From: Actinoplanes sp. N902-109
Lineage (GTDB): Bacteria > Actinomycetota > Actinomycetes > Mycobacteriales > Micromonosporaceae
Direction: 5' to 3'
Length of the DNA: 64,000 nt
NCBI RefSeq assembly: GCF_000389965.1
Contig: NC_021191.1
Span: 4,465,501-4,529,500, forward strand
A model generated the notes under the pieces. The model searched no databases. It was not told the DNA's origin and was given only the letters and a program-made list of their open reading frames with translations. Within the stretch, counting starts at the first letter, position 1; every line of letters begins with the position of its first letter. Below, piece by piece: positions 27,111 to 35,214 of this stretch. The translations under genes and the position numbers were made by a program.

Positions 27111-28473
27111 GGGGTGGGACGGCCCAGGGGATGCCGAGTTCGGAAGGAAGGGCTTGACGGTCGGCGGCCGCACGGATCACCGCGTTGATGCCGCGGATCA
27201 CCCGGGTGCCGTCCTCGCGGGTGTCGGTCCACTCGGGTCCGAGCAGGGTGGGCGGCGGCAGGTCCTCGCCGGTCAGCCCCTCGAGGACAGCGGTGAAGGG
27301 CGCGGTGCGGGACAGCGGGGCGAGCAGGGGGACCCCGGGGTCGGCGCGGTGGGCGAGAAGATTCCGCAGGAGGTCCGTGCGTCCCTCGACGGTGTGCCAT
27401 TTGGGGTCGCAGGGGAGTTGGAGGCGGTCCGTCGGATACTCGAGGGTGGCCCGGCCTTCGGTGCCGGTGACGATGATGTCGCCCGCGATGAAGTCCTCGC
27501 CCGCAAGGGTGACGGCGAGCAGGAGGTTCGGGCCGGTGCGGCACCGGATGCGGGCGAAGGTGGTGTCGTCGGCCTCGATGTCGCGGACGCGGTAACGCTC
27601 GATCTCCAGCACGACCGGTTCGACAACCCCGCCCGCGCCGGAAGCAACCGCCGAAGCGCCGGGGGACGCAGCGCCCGCAGCGCCGGGGGACGCAGCGCCT
27701 GCAGCGCCGGGGGAAGCAGCGCCTGCAGCGCCGGGAGAGGCGGTGCCCGCAGCGCCCGGGGACGCAGCGGCCGCAGCGCCGGGAGACGCAGCGGCCGAGG
27801 CGCCGGGCACGGCGGTGACAGCAGCCGGCGGCGGGGTGATGGCGCCGTGGGAGATGGCCGCGGAGGCGGTCGCCAGGCACTGCATGAGGGCGTGGGCCAG
27901 CGGATTGACCAGGACGCCGTCGATGACGGGGCGGCCGTCGACGCGGCGGCGGCCGGCCCAGGGCGCTCGGGCGTAGTAGGCGTCGTTGCGTTGCCAGGAG
28001 GCCGCGGCGGCGATCGTGGCCACCTGGCCGGGGAGGTTGTCCCAGAGCAGGGTGGCGGCTCGGGAGCCGAGGGCCTGGAAGCCCACCTGGCAGATGCGCC
28101 CGGTCTCGTGCAGGACCGCCAGTAGGGCATGGTGTTCGGCGAGGGTCTGCACCGGGGGTTTCTCGAGCAGCACGTCCGCCCCTGCCTGGAGGGCTTCGAT
28201 GGCGATCGGCAGGTGGGTGTGCGGTGGTGTGCAGATGATGACCACGTCCGGTTCGGCCTCGGCGAGCAGCCTGCGGTGGTCGGTGAAGACCCCGGTGTAC
28301 GGCGCCAGGGGCGGGTCCGGGTCGACGGGTTGCGGATCGGCGACGGCGATCAGGCGTACCCCGGGCATGGTGGCCAGGACCCTCCGGTGGTGCCGGCCGT
28401 GCCCGTTGGCACCGATGAGGGCAACGGTGGCCATCGGCGAGGAGCCCGTCGGCAGGGGCGGAGGGGCACTCAT
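27085..28473 (-). CDS. Gfo/Idh/MocA-family oxidoreductase with an alanine-rich insert
   Basis: 462 aa; start ATG overlaps the previous stop (ATGA). The Rossmann N-terminus is clear: TVALIGANGHGRHHRRVL, then VVIICTPPHTHLPIAIEAL and VLLEKPPVQT, where the EKPP lysine is the family's catalytic/cofactor lysine. The C-terminal domain (QVGFQALGSRAATLLWD onward) is interrupted at about residues 225-273 by SPGAAGAA repeats encoded by six 24-bp units. It closes the minus-strand sugar-acid operon and presumably oxidises or reduces a sugar intermediate. The insert is unlike other members. Confidence 0.85.
   Translation of the reverse strand: MSAPPPLPTGSSPMATVALIGANGHGRHHRRVLATMPGVRLIAVADPQPVDPDPPLAPYTGVFTDHRRLLAEAEPDVVIICTPPHTHLPIAIEALQAGADVLLEKPPVQTLAEHHALLAVLHETGRICQVGFQALGSRAATLLWDNLPGQVATIAAAASWQRNDAYYARAPWAGRRRVDGRPVIDGVLVNPLAHALMQCLATASAAISHGAITPPPAAVTAVPGASAAASPGAAAAASPGAAGTASPGAAGAASPGAAGAASPGAAGAASPGASAVASGAGGVVEPVVLEIERYRVRDIEADDTTFARIRCRTGPNLLLAVTLAGEDFIAGDIIVTGTEGRATLEYPTDRLQLPCDPKWHTVEGRTDLLRNLLAHRADPGVPLLAPLSRTAPFTAVLEGLTGEDLPPPTLLGPEWTDTREDGTRVIRGINAVIRAAADRQALPSELGIPWAVPPHRRTLPTT
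27656..27799 (-). repeat. Six 24-bp units inserted in the Gfo/Idh gene
   Basis: Units start at 27656, 27680, 27704, 27728, 27752 and 27776. The first three differ at one to three bases; the others diverge more. Each unit encodes an eight-residue Ala/Gly/Ser/Pro repeat in frame. Confidence 0.9.
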
Positions 28474-29864
28474 GCGACACCCGCCACGGTCGCCTCGACA
28501 CCGTGTTTGTCGAGCGCGGTCAGCCATTGGACGAGGCCGGCCCGTACCACCTCGTCCTCGGTGAACGCCGCGGGGAAGACCTCGTCGAGCTGGAGCAGTG
28601 ACTCCACCACCCCGGCGGGCGTGTCCACCCCGGCAGCGAGCAGCGCGCGGATGCGGCCCGCCAGGGGGTCGTCGAGCGGCAGCGGGCGGCCGTCGTCGGC
28701 GCTGCCCTGGACGAATCTCATCCAGGCGGCCACCACGAGCAGCGCGTGCACCGGGATGGTGCCGGCTGCCCGGCGGTCGAGGATGGTGTGCAGCACCCGT
28801 TGCGGCAGCTTCTGCGAGCCGTCCATGGCCACTTGGACCGTACGGTGGCCGATGGCGGGGTTGGCGAAGCGCGACAGGACCGACTCGCCGTAGTCGACGA
28901 CGGTGACCCCCGGCGGCGGGACCAGGCTGGGGGCGATGTCCTGGGCGATGAGCCGGCGCAGCACCGCCGCCAGGCCGGGGATGGTGAGCGCCGCCGCGAT
29001 GGTCTCCCGCCCGGCCAGTGCGCCGAGGTAGGCGATGGCCGAGTGGACGCCGTTGAGGGTGCGCAGTTTGAGGCGTTCCCAGGGCTGGGCGTCGGTGGTC
29101 AGGACGGCACCGGCCCGCTCCCAGGCGGGCCGGCCGCCGGGGAAGTCGTCCTCGATGACCCACTGCGAGTACGGCTCGCCGGACACCGCGGCCAGGTCGT
29201 CGACGCCGAGGTTGCGGGCGGCCAGCGCCAGGGTCTCCCGGGTGGTGGCCGGGACGATCCGGTCGACCATGGTGCCGGGGAAGCTGACCTGCCGGTCGAG
29301 CCATTCGCGCAGGCCGTCCTCGGCGAGACCGGTCATCACGCGGCGCAGCCAGCGCCCGTTGGCCGGCAGGTTGTCACAGCTGACCAGGGCGATCGGCCCG
29401 GCATCGGCCCGGCGCCGGGCGGCCAGGCCGCGCCGGAGGAGCTGCGGAACGGGTGCCGTGGGTGTGTACCCCTTCTCGGTGATCGTGAGGGTGACCACCC
29501 GTACGGCCGGGTCCGCGAGCAGCCGGACCACCTCGTCGGCCTGGCGGCCGGCGTGCCGCAGGCCGGACAGCGCGCCCACCACCCGGGTCTCGGCGCCGGC
29601 GGCCGAGCTGCTGGTCACGCTGAACAGGCCGTCCTGGGCGCGCAGGGCGTCGAGCACGTCGACCGAGTGCGGCGCTACCCCGGCGATGCCCCAGTCACCA
29701 CCGCCCGCGGCGACCGCCTGCTCGGTGAAGACCGCCTGGTGGGCGCGGAAGAACGCGCCCAGCCCGACATGCACGATCCCGGTACGGACGGCGCCGGGCG
29801 CGACCAGCGGCCGGGCCCCGGCAGGCACCGTGGCCAGCGACGCCGACCCGAGTCTCAGCGCCAT
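28470..29864 (-). CDS. uxuB: Mannitol dehydrogenase-family protein, fructuronate reductase-like
   Basis: 464 aa, start ATG at 29862-29864, overlapping the dehydratase end by 10 bases. The family's landmarks are visible: IVHVGLGAFFRAHQAVFTEQ, TLTITEKGYT, LVSCDNLPANG, SFPGTMVDRIVPAT, QWVIEDDFPGGRP, KLRTLNGVHSAIAYLG with the catalytic Lys/His area, and QVAMDGSQKLPQRV. UxuB reduces D-fructuronate to D-mannonate with NADH. Next to uronate isomerase this fits, although family members also use mannitol, arabinitol or tagaturonate, so the symbol is provisional. Confidence 0.85.
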   Translation of the reverse strand: MALRLGSASLATVPAGARPLVAPGAVRTGIVHVGLGAFFRAHQAVFTEQAVAAGGGDWGIAGVAPHSVDVLDALRAQDGLFSVTSSSAAGAETRVVGALSGLRHAGRQADEVVRLLADPAVRVVTLTITEKGYTPTAPVPQLLRRGLAARRRADAGPIALVSCDNLPANGRWLRRVMTGLAEDGLREWLDRQVSFPGTMVDRIVPATTRETLALAARNLGVDDLAAVSGEPYSQWVIEDDFPGGRPAWERAGAVLTTDAQPWERLKLRTLNGVHSAIAYLGALAGRETIAAALTIPGLAAVLRRLIAQDIAPSLVPPPGVTVVDYGESVLSRFANPAIGHRTVQVAMDGSQKLPQRVLHTILDRRAAGTIPVHALLVVAAWMRFVQGSADDGRPLPLDDPLAGRIRALLAAGVDTPAGVVESLLQLDEVFPAAFTEDEVVRAGLVQWLTALDKHGVEATVAGVA

Positions 29865-31141
29865 GCCGGACCGTCCGGGAAACGGAACCCGGCGATCGAC
29901 TCCGGTTTCATCCCGGCGCTGTAGCCGGGCTGGGCGGGCAGCAGGTAGCGCCCGCCGCGGGTGCGCACCGGATCGGTGAAGTGCTCGTGCAGGTGATCCA
30001 CGTACTCGACCATGCGTCCTTCCAGGCTCGTGCCGACCCGCAGGTAGTCGAAGGCGAACAGATGCTGGACGAGCTCGCACAGCCCGACCCCGCCGGCGTG
30101 CGGGCACACCGGGACGCCGAACTTCGCGGCCAGCAGCAGCTCGGCGAGGACCTCGGGGATGCCGCCGACCCGGCACGCGTCGATCTGCATGACCCGGATC
30201 GCGTCGGCCTGCAGCAGCTGCTTGAAGATGACCCGGTTCGCGGCGACCTCCCCGGTGGCGACCCGGATCGGGGCGACCGCCCGCTGGATGCGGGCGTGCC
30301 CGAGCACGTCGTCGGGGTGGGTGGGCTCCTCGATCCAGTACGGGTCGAACGCGGCCAGCCGGCGCATCCGCTCGATCGCCTCGTCGACGTCCCACACCTG
30401 GTTGGCGTCCATCATGAGCAGCGCGTCCGGGCCGATCTCGGCACGGATGATCCCGGCCCGGCGCACGTCGTCGTCGGGATCGCCGCCGACCTTCATCTTC
30501 ATGGCCCGCCAGCCCTGCGCGTACGCCGTGCGGGCCAGGTCGCGCACCTTGTCGTCGGGGTAGCCGAGCCAGCCGACGCTGGTCGTGTAGGACGGCAGCC
30601 CGTCGGCGGCCAGCACGGCCCGCCGGTCGTCCAGCCCGGCCAGGCCCTGGTCCAGGATGGCCGCGGCGTCCTGCGGGGTGAGCGCGTCGCTGATGTGGTG
30701 GAAGTCGACCGCGGCGACCAGCTCGGCGGTGGGCAGCTCGGCGAGGTACTGCCACATGGGCTTGCCGGCTGCCTTGGCGTGCAGGTCCCACACCGCGTTG
30801 ACGATCGCCCCGGCCGCCATGTGGATGACGCCCTTCTCCGGGCCGAGCCAGCGCAGCTGCACGTCGGCGCTGAGCGAGCGGGCGAACCCGGCCGGGTCGG
30901 CCCGCAGCGCGTCGAGGGTCCGGCCCCGGACGTGATGGGCCAGCGCCTTGACGGCCGCGCACGTCACCTCGTTGCCCCGGCCGTTGGTGAAGGTGAACCC
31001 GGTGCCGGTGAGCGGGCCGTCGGTGTGCAGCTCGACGTAGGTGGCCGAGTAGTCGCCCTTGTTGATGGCGTCCGAGCCGTCGCCGGCGGCGGCGGTGGGG
31101 AAGCGCACGTCGTGCACGTCCACGCCGGTGATGCGGGTCAT
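29855..31141 (-). CDS. L-fuconate dehydratase-like enolase-superfamily enzyme
   Basis: 428 aa, start ATG overlapping the uxaC stop (ATGA). The match is to L-fuconate dehydratase (FucD/ENOSF1) across its length: DAINKGDYSATYVELHTD, TGFTFTNGRGNEV, WLGPEKGVIHMA, YTTSVGWLGYPDDK and CPHAGGVGLCELVQHL. Catalytic elements are conserved: KxK (MKMKVGG), metal ligands in MMDANQVWD, WIEEP and ATGE, and the His in CPHAGG. FucD normally has GE followed by HC or QC; here it is GEVAANR. FucD dehydrates a six-carbon aldonate to a 2-keto-3-deoxy acid. In this uronate operon it may act on mannonate or another acid sugar (inference). Confidence 0.88.
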   Translation of the reverse strand: MTRITGVDVHDVRFPTAAAGDGSDAINKGDYSATYVELHTDGPLTGTGFTFTNGRGNEVTCAAVKALAHHVRGRTLDALRADPAGFARSLSADVQLRWLGPEKGVIHMAAGAIVNAVWDLHAKAAGKPMWQYLAELPTAELVAAVDFHHISDALTPQDAAAILDQGLAGLDDRRAVLAADGLPSYTTSVGWLGYPDDKVRDLARTAYAQGWRAMKMKVGGDPDDDVRRAGIIRAEIGPDALLMMDANQVWDVDEAIERMRRLAAFDPYWIEEPTHPDDVLGHARIQRAVAPIRVATGEVAANRVIFKQLLQADAIRVMQIDACRVGGIPEVLAELLLAAKFGVPVCPHAGGVGLCELVQHLFAFDYLRVGTSLEGRMVEYVDHLHEHFTDPVRTRGGRYLLPAQPGYSAGMKPESIAGFRFPDGPAWR

Positions 31142-32607
31142 CGCGCCTCCCGCCGGTCGCCGCCGGGGAGAACGTCGCCGTGGTCCAGCCGGAACACCCG
31201 CTTGGGCAGGTGGTAGGCGAGGTCCGCGATGGTCGCGGCGGCGTCGTCGGCACTGAGCCGGCCCTGGATGACCAGCCCGGCCAGGTGCGCGGCGTCGACC
31301 CGGCGGGCCACGTCATGCCGTACGGGGATGGAGCAGAACGCCCGCGTGTCGTCGACGAACCCGGCGGTGTTGTAGAAGCCCGCGGTGTCCGTCACCGCCT
31401 CGCGGAACCGGCGCATCCCCTCCACCGTGTCCAGGAACCACCACGGCGCACCGAGGTAGAGCGCGGCATAGCCACCGGCCAGCGGTGCCAGCTCACGGGT
31501 GTAGGTGTACTCGTCGAGGGTGTACAGCACGATGCGCAACCGTGGATCGTTGCCGTACCTGGTGAGCAACGGGTGCAGGGCGTGCACGTAGTCGGTGGCC
31601 TGCGGGATGTCCCCGCCGACGTCGCGCCCGTGCCGGTCGTGCAGCCAGGTGTTGTGGTTGCGCACCGCGCCCGGGTGCAGCTGCATGACCAGGCCGTCGT
31701 CCAGCGACATCCGGGCGAACTCGACCAGCATGTGCGCCCGGAACGTCTCGGCGTCCGCGGCGCTCGCCTCGCCGCGCAGGCCACGGGCGAACAGCGTCGC
31801 CGCCTCGGCCGGGTCCAGCGCGACCGTGCGGGCGGTGGGGTGGCCGTGGTCGGAGGAGGTGGCCCCGGCGGCGATGAACGCCTCGCGCCGTGCGCGCAGC
31901 GCGTCGAGATAGCCGGTCAATGTCGACGTGTCGTGCCCGGTCATCTCGCCGAGCCGGGCCACCTTGCCGGCCCAGCCGGCGAAGTCCATGTCCACGACCT
32001 CGTCGGGGCGGAACGTGGTGATGACCCGCCCGCCCGGCCCGCCCCAGCCGTCGGCGGCCAGCTTGGCATGCCGGGACAGGTCGTCGAGCGGTGACTCGGT
32101 GGTCGCCAGCACCTCGATGTTGAACGTCGAGAACAGCGCGCGGGGGCGGAACGCGGGCTGGGCCAGCTTGGCCGCGATCGCGTCGTAGACGTCGTCCGCG
32201 GTGCGGGCGGTGAGCGGCGTGTCGATGCCGAAGACCGTGGTGAAGGTGCGCTCCAGCCACAGCCGGGACGGTGTGCCACGGAACAGGTGCCAGTTCTCCG
32301 CGAGCAGCCGCCAGATCGCGCGCCCGTCGGTTTGCACGCCGGTGCCGCCGGCGGGCGCGCCCGGCGTGAGCGGCACACCCAGACGCGCCGGTGGGATGCC
32401 CTGGCTGAGCAGCATCCGGGTGACGTAGTGGTCGGGCACCACCAGCAGGTGCGCGGGGTCGGGGAACGGCTCGTCGCCGGCCAGCAGCCCCGGGTCGACG
32501 TGCCCGTGCGGGCTGATCAGCGGCAGGTCACGCACCAGCGCGTGCAGCTCGGCGGCCAGTTCGCGCTGCTTCGGGTCGGTGGCGAACACGGGTTCGGGCA
32601 CAGTCAC
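31138..32607 (-). CDS. uxaC: Uronate (glucuronate) isomerase
   Basis: 489 aa; start GTG at 32605-32607 overlapping the previous stop as GTGA. UxaC is an amidohydrolase-fold isomerase converting D-glucuronate to D-fructuronate, or D-galacturonate to D-tagaturonate. The HxH metal motif is in LPLISPHGHVDP, followed by DHYVTRMLLSQG, ENWHLFRGTPSRLWLE, STFNIEVLATTESPLDDL, VMQLHPGAVRNHN, LYTLDEYTY and APWWFLDTVEGMRRFRE, all family blocks. It is the pathway entry enzyme of the operon. Confidence 0.95.
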   Translation of the reverse strand: MTVPEPVFATDPKQRELAAELHALVRDLPLISPHGHVDPGLLAGDEPFPDPAHLLVVPDHYVTRMLLSQGIPPARLGVPLTPGAPAGGTGVQTDGRAIWRLLAENWHLFRGTPSRLWLERTFTTVFGIDTPLTARTADDVYDAIAAKLAQPAFRPRALFSTFNIEVLATTESPLDDLSRHAKLAADGWGGPGGRVITTFRPDEVVDMDFAGWAGKVARLGEMTGHDTSTLTGYLDALRARREAFIAAGATSSDHGHPTARTVALDPAEAATLFARGLRGEASAADAETFRAHMLVEFARMSLDDGLVMQLHPGAVRNHNTWLHDRHGRDVGGDIPQATDYVHALHPLLTRYGNDPRLRIVLYTLDEYTYTRELAPLAGGYAALYLGAPWWFLDTVEGMRRFREAVTDTAGFYNTAGFVDDTRAFCSIPVRHDVARRVDAAHLAGLVIQGRLSADDAAATIADLAYHLPKRVFRLDHGDVLPGGDRREAR

Positions 32608-33923
32608 CCCTTCGTCGCGGAGATGTCGAGCAGGTCCTTGACCGGCACCGGGCGCCCGGTGCGCAGCGACTCGTTGGCGGCCAGCCCGGTGAGCAGGGCC
32701 AGGGCGCCGTCGCGGGCGGTGGCCGAGCGGTCCATCGGGTCGGTGGCCGCCCCGAGCAGCACCGCGGTCATCCGGGCGTCGGCGCCACCGTGACCCCCTT
32801 TCTCGTACGGGGACAGCTCGATGCGGCGCGGCGGCTCCCAGAACCGGCGCAGGGTCAGCGAGCGGTGGCCCTGCTCCGGGTTCTCGGTCATGCCGTGCAC
32901 GGCGGCGCCCTTGAGCTCCCCGGCGGCGGTGCGGCTGACGTGGTCGTTCTCGACGACCTCGAGTTCGAGCCGCCCGCGGCTGCCGTTGACCATCAGCCGG
33001 TAGCCCTCCCACGGCGAGTACGCGGTCAGGTGGTAGGTCATCGTGGCGCCGGTGTCGTAGCGCACCAGCACGGCCATGTCGTCCTCGATGCTCACCCCGG
33101 GGGCGAAGACGTTGACGTCGCGCCGGTAGCCGTCGTGCTGCTCGGCGTCCAGGTACAGCGCGCGCAGCCGGGGGTTGTCCGCGAGGTGCAGGGCGAACGG
33201 GTCGTCCGCGGCGGCCGGGCTGTCGTGCCCGCGCTGGTAGTCGCGGGCGTAGCCGTGCCGGGTGCCGCCGTCAGGGCCGTAGAAGAACAGCCGCCCGCTG
33301 GCGTACACCTCCTCGGGGGCCGCGCCCAGCCACCAGTTCACCAGGTCGAAATGGTGTCCCGCCTTGTGGACCAGCAGCCCGCCGGAATTCGCCTTGTCGC
33401 GGTGCCAGCGGCGGAAGTAGTCGGCGCCGTGCCGCACGTCGAGCAGCCACTCGAAGTGCACCGAGCCGATCTCGCCGACCGCGCCCTGGGCCAGCAGCGT
33501 GCGGACCTGTTCGTGCAGCGGGTTGAACCGGTAGTTGAACGCGACGGACACCTGCCGTCCGGTGCGCTCGATGGCGTCGAGGACGGCCCGGCACCCGGCG
33601 GTGTCCACGGTCATCGGTTTCTCGGTGATGACGTCGCACCCGGCCTCGAGCGCGGTCACCACGTGCCCGGCGTGGGTGGCGTCGACGCTGGTCACGATTA
33701 GCACGTCGACCCGTTCGCGGGCCAGCATCGCCGCCAGCTCGCCGGCCGGGTAGCCGGGTACGCAGGAGTGGCCGGCCGCTTGCAGCCACTGGTTGTGCAC
33801 CCGGATCCGGTGCGGGTTGGTGTCGCTGAACGCTACGAGCGCGGCGCCGTCCTGGGCGGTGACCGCCTGGACGAACATCTCCGCACGGGCCCCGGTGCCG
33901 ATCAGGGCGAAGCGTCGGGTCAT
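32604..33923 (-). CDS. Gfo/Idh/MocA-family oxidoreductase, first gene of the uronate operon
   Basis: 439 aa; ATG at 33921-33923 with GGAGG seven bases upstream. Rossmann start RRFALIGTGARAEMFVQA, then VDVLIVTSVDATHAGHVVTAL and DVITEKPMTVD with the conserved Lys. The C-terminal half has FNYRFNPLHEQVRTLL, GGLLVHKAGHHFDLVNWWLG with the family's HxxD pair, and a long insertion (VYASGRLFFYGPDGGTRHG). Such proteins interconvert sugar hydroxyl and keto groups with NAD(P). It may act on a glycoside or uronide before isomerisation. Controlled by the operator-overlapped promoter upstream. Confidence 0.88.
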   Translation of the reverse strand: MTRRFALIGTGARAEMFVQAVTAQDGAALVAFSDTNPHRIRVHNQWLQAAGHSCVPGYPAGELAAMLARERVDVLIVTSVDATHAGHVVTALEAGCDVITEKPMTVDTAGCRAVLDAIERTGRQVSVAFNYRFNPLHEQVRTLLAQGAVGEIGSVHFEWLLDVRHGADYFRRWHRDKANSGGLLVHKAGHHFDLVNWWLGAAPEEVYASGRLFFYGPDGGTRHGYARDYQRGHDSPAAADDPFALHLADNPRLRALYLDAEQHDGYRRDVNVFAPGVSIEDDMAVLVRYDTGATMTYHLTAYSPWEGYRLMVNGSRGRLELEVVENDHVSRTAAGELKGAAVHGMTENPEQGHRSLTLRRFWEPPRRIELSPYEKGGHGGADARMTAVLLGAATDPMDRSATARDGALALLTGLAANESLRTGRPVPVKDLLDISATKG

Positions 33924-33938
33924 CGAACCTCCGCATGA

Positions 33939-33984
33939 CAAACGTTTGCAAGCGAACCTAGGCAGATAGACGAACGTGAGTCAA
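33939..33984 (-). promoter_or_regulatory. Promoter and palindromic operator of the minus-strand uronate operon
   Basis: On the minus strand, TTGACT (33979-33984) and TAGGTT (33955-33960) are 18 bases apart. CAAACGTTTG at 33939-33948 is a perfect 10-bp palindrome immediately downstream of the -10 box, over the expected transcription start. It has the central CG typical of LacI-family operators. Confidence 0.65.
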
Positions 33985-34027
33985 CGAACCGGGTGACTTG
34001 TCCGGATAAGACCATTGATGTGACCGA

Positions 34028-34041
34028 GGTAAGCGTTTACC
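34028..34041. promoter_or_regulatory. LacI-type operator in the shared uronate intergenic region
   Basis: GGTAAGCGTTTACC is a palindrome of the form GGTAAnCGnTTACC. It lies midway between the two divergent promoters and shares the CG centre with the sites at 33939 and 34078. Confidence 0.6.
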
Positions 34042-34067
34042 CGTGACGCTGTTGAAACCCGATGGCA

Positions 34068-34096
34068 TTGACACCACTGCAACCGCTTGCATTAAT
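34068..34096 (+). promoter_or_regulatory. Promoter with an operator in its spacer, lacI-transporter direction
   Basis: TTGACA (34068-34073), a 17-base spacer and ATTAAT (34091-34096) make a sigma-70-type promoter. TGCAACCGCTTGCA (34078-34091) fills the spacer and is symmetric as TGCAAnCGnTTGCA. A bound repressor would exclude RNA polymerase. It drives the LacI gene 54 bp downstream and probably the transporter. Confidence 0.7.
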
Positions 34097-34149
34097 GAGC
34101 ATCGCAGTGACGGACGCCACTATGTTGCGCGAGCCGAAGGGATGGGACG

Positions 34150-35208
34150 GTGCCGGCTACCATCCGCGACGTCGCCCGGGCCAGCGGGGTGCACATCTCC
34201 ACGGTCTCCCGGACCTTCTCCGCGCCGCACCTGGTCAACGTCGAGACCCGGACGCGCGTGCTGGCCTGCGCGGAGGAGCTGGGCTACCGGCCCAACCGGG
34301 CGGCCCGCGCGCTGATCACCGGTCGCACGCTCAACATCGGCCTGATCGTCGCGGACATCGCCAACCCGTTCTTCCCGCCGCTGATCAAGGCGGCCGAGAG
34401 CCAGGCCCGCAAACACGACCACCACGTCTTCGTCGCGGACACCAACGAGGACGCGATCGCCGAGGAGGAGCTGGTCCGGGCGCTGGCCAAGCAGGTCGAC
34501 GGGGTGCTGCTGTGCAGCCCGCGGATGAGCAACAGCCTGATCGAGCAGCTCAGCCGGGAGGTGCCGCTGGTCGTGGTCAACCGGCAGATCGCCGGGCTGC
34601 CCGCGGTGGTCATGGACGTCGCCCGGGGCGCCCGGCTGGCCGTCGAGCACCTCACCGGGCTCGGGCACCGCTCGCTGGCCCTGGCTGCCGGCCCGCGCGG
34701 CTCCTGGACCAGCAAGGAGATCCGCCGCTCGGCGCTGGCCGCGGCCCGGGCGGCCGGCGCCCAGCTGACCATCACCGGGCCCACCGCGCCCACCGAGGAC
34801 GGCGGGCTCGGCGTCGCCGACCAGATCCGCAAGGCCGGCGCCACCGCCGTGCTCGCCTACAACGACCTCATCGCCCTCGGGCTGATCGAGGGTCTCCAGG
34901 CGCGGGGCCTGCGGGTGCCCCGCGACGTCAGCGTGGTCGGCATCGACGACATCACGTTGAGCCGGCTGACCCGCCCCAAGCTGACCACGGTGGCGACACC
35001 CGCCGCCGCTGCTGGTCGGGCCGCCGTCGACATGCTGCTCGCGTACGGCGACGACCGCCGCACCACCGCACTGGTGAACCTGCGGACCGAACTGGTCATC
35101 CGCGACTCGACGGGGCCCGCCGCGGGCCCGGATCCGCATTGCCCTGCGGATCCGGGCGACGTGGCCGTTGCCCTGGCCCCCGGTGTCGCTCCCGTCATCA
35201 AGGAGTGA
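34150..35208 (+). CDS. LacI-family regulator of the uronate locus
   Basis: 352 aa from GTG 34150 with AAGGGA upstream. The HTH is at residues 4-24 (TIRDVARASGVHISTVSRTF), the hinge at about 50-58 (PNRAARALITG), and the effector domain ends in VSVVGIDDITLSRLTRPKLTTV. A 25-residue C-terminal extension follows the usual LacI end. It lies at the divergent promoter with three palindromes, so autoregulation and control of both operons are likely. It is separate from the LacI at 14681, and its candidate operators differ in the outer bases. Confidence 0.9.
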   Translation: MPATIRDVARASGVHISTVSRTFSAPHLVNVETRTRVLACAEELGYRPNRAARALITGRTLNIGLIVADIANPFFPPLIKAAESQARKHDHHVFVADTNEDAIAEEELVRALAKQVDGVLLCSPRMSNSLIEQLSREVPLVVVNRQIAGLPAVVMDVARGARLAVEHLTGLGHRSLALAAGPRGSWTSKEIRRSALAAARAAGAQLTITGPTAPTEDGGLGVADQIRKAGATAVLAYNDLIALGLIEGLQARGLRVPRDVSVVGIDDITLSRLTRPKLTTVATPAAAAGRAAVDMLLAYGDDRRTTALVNLRTELVIRDSTGPAAGPDPHCPADPGDVAVALAPGVAPVIKE

Positions 35209-35214
35209 AGTGCC

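Noticed and set aside
26745..27188. Open frames on both strands through the 82-bp GC-rich repeat tract
   Set aside because: All frames give Arg/Gly/Pro/Ala repeats, with no start site or family. They result from the repeat composition.
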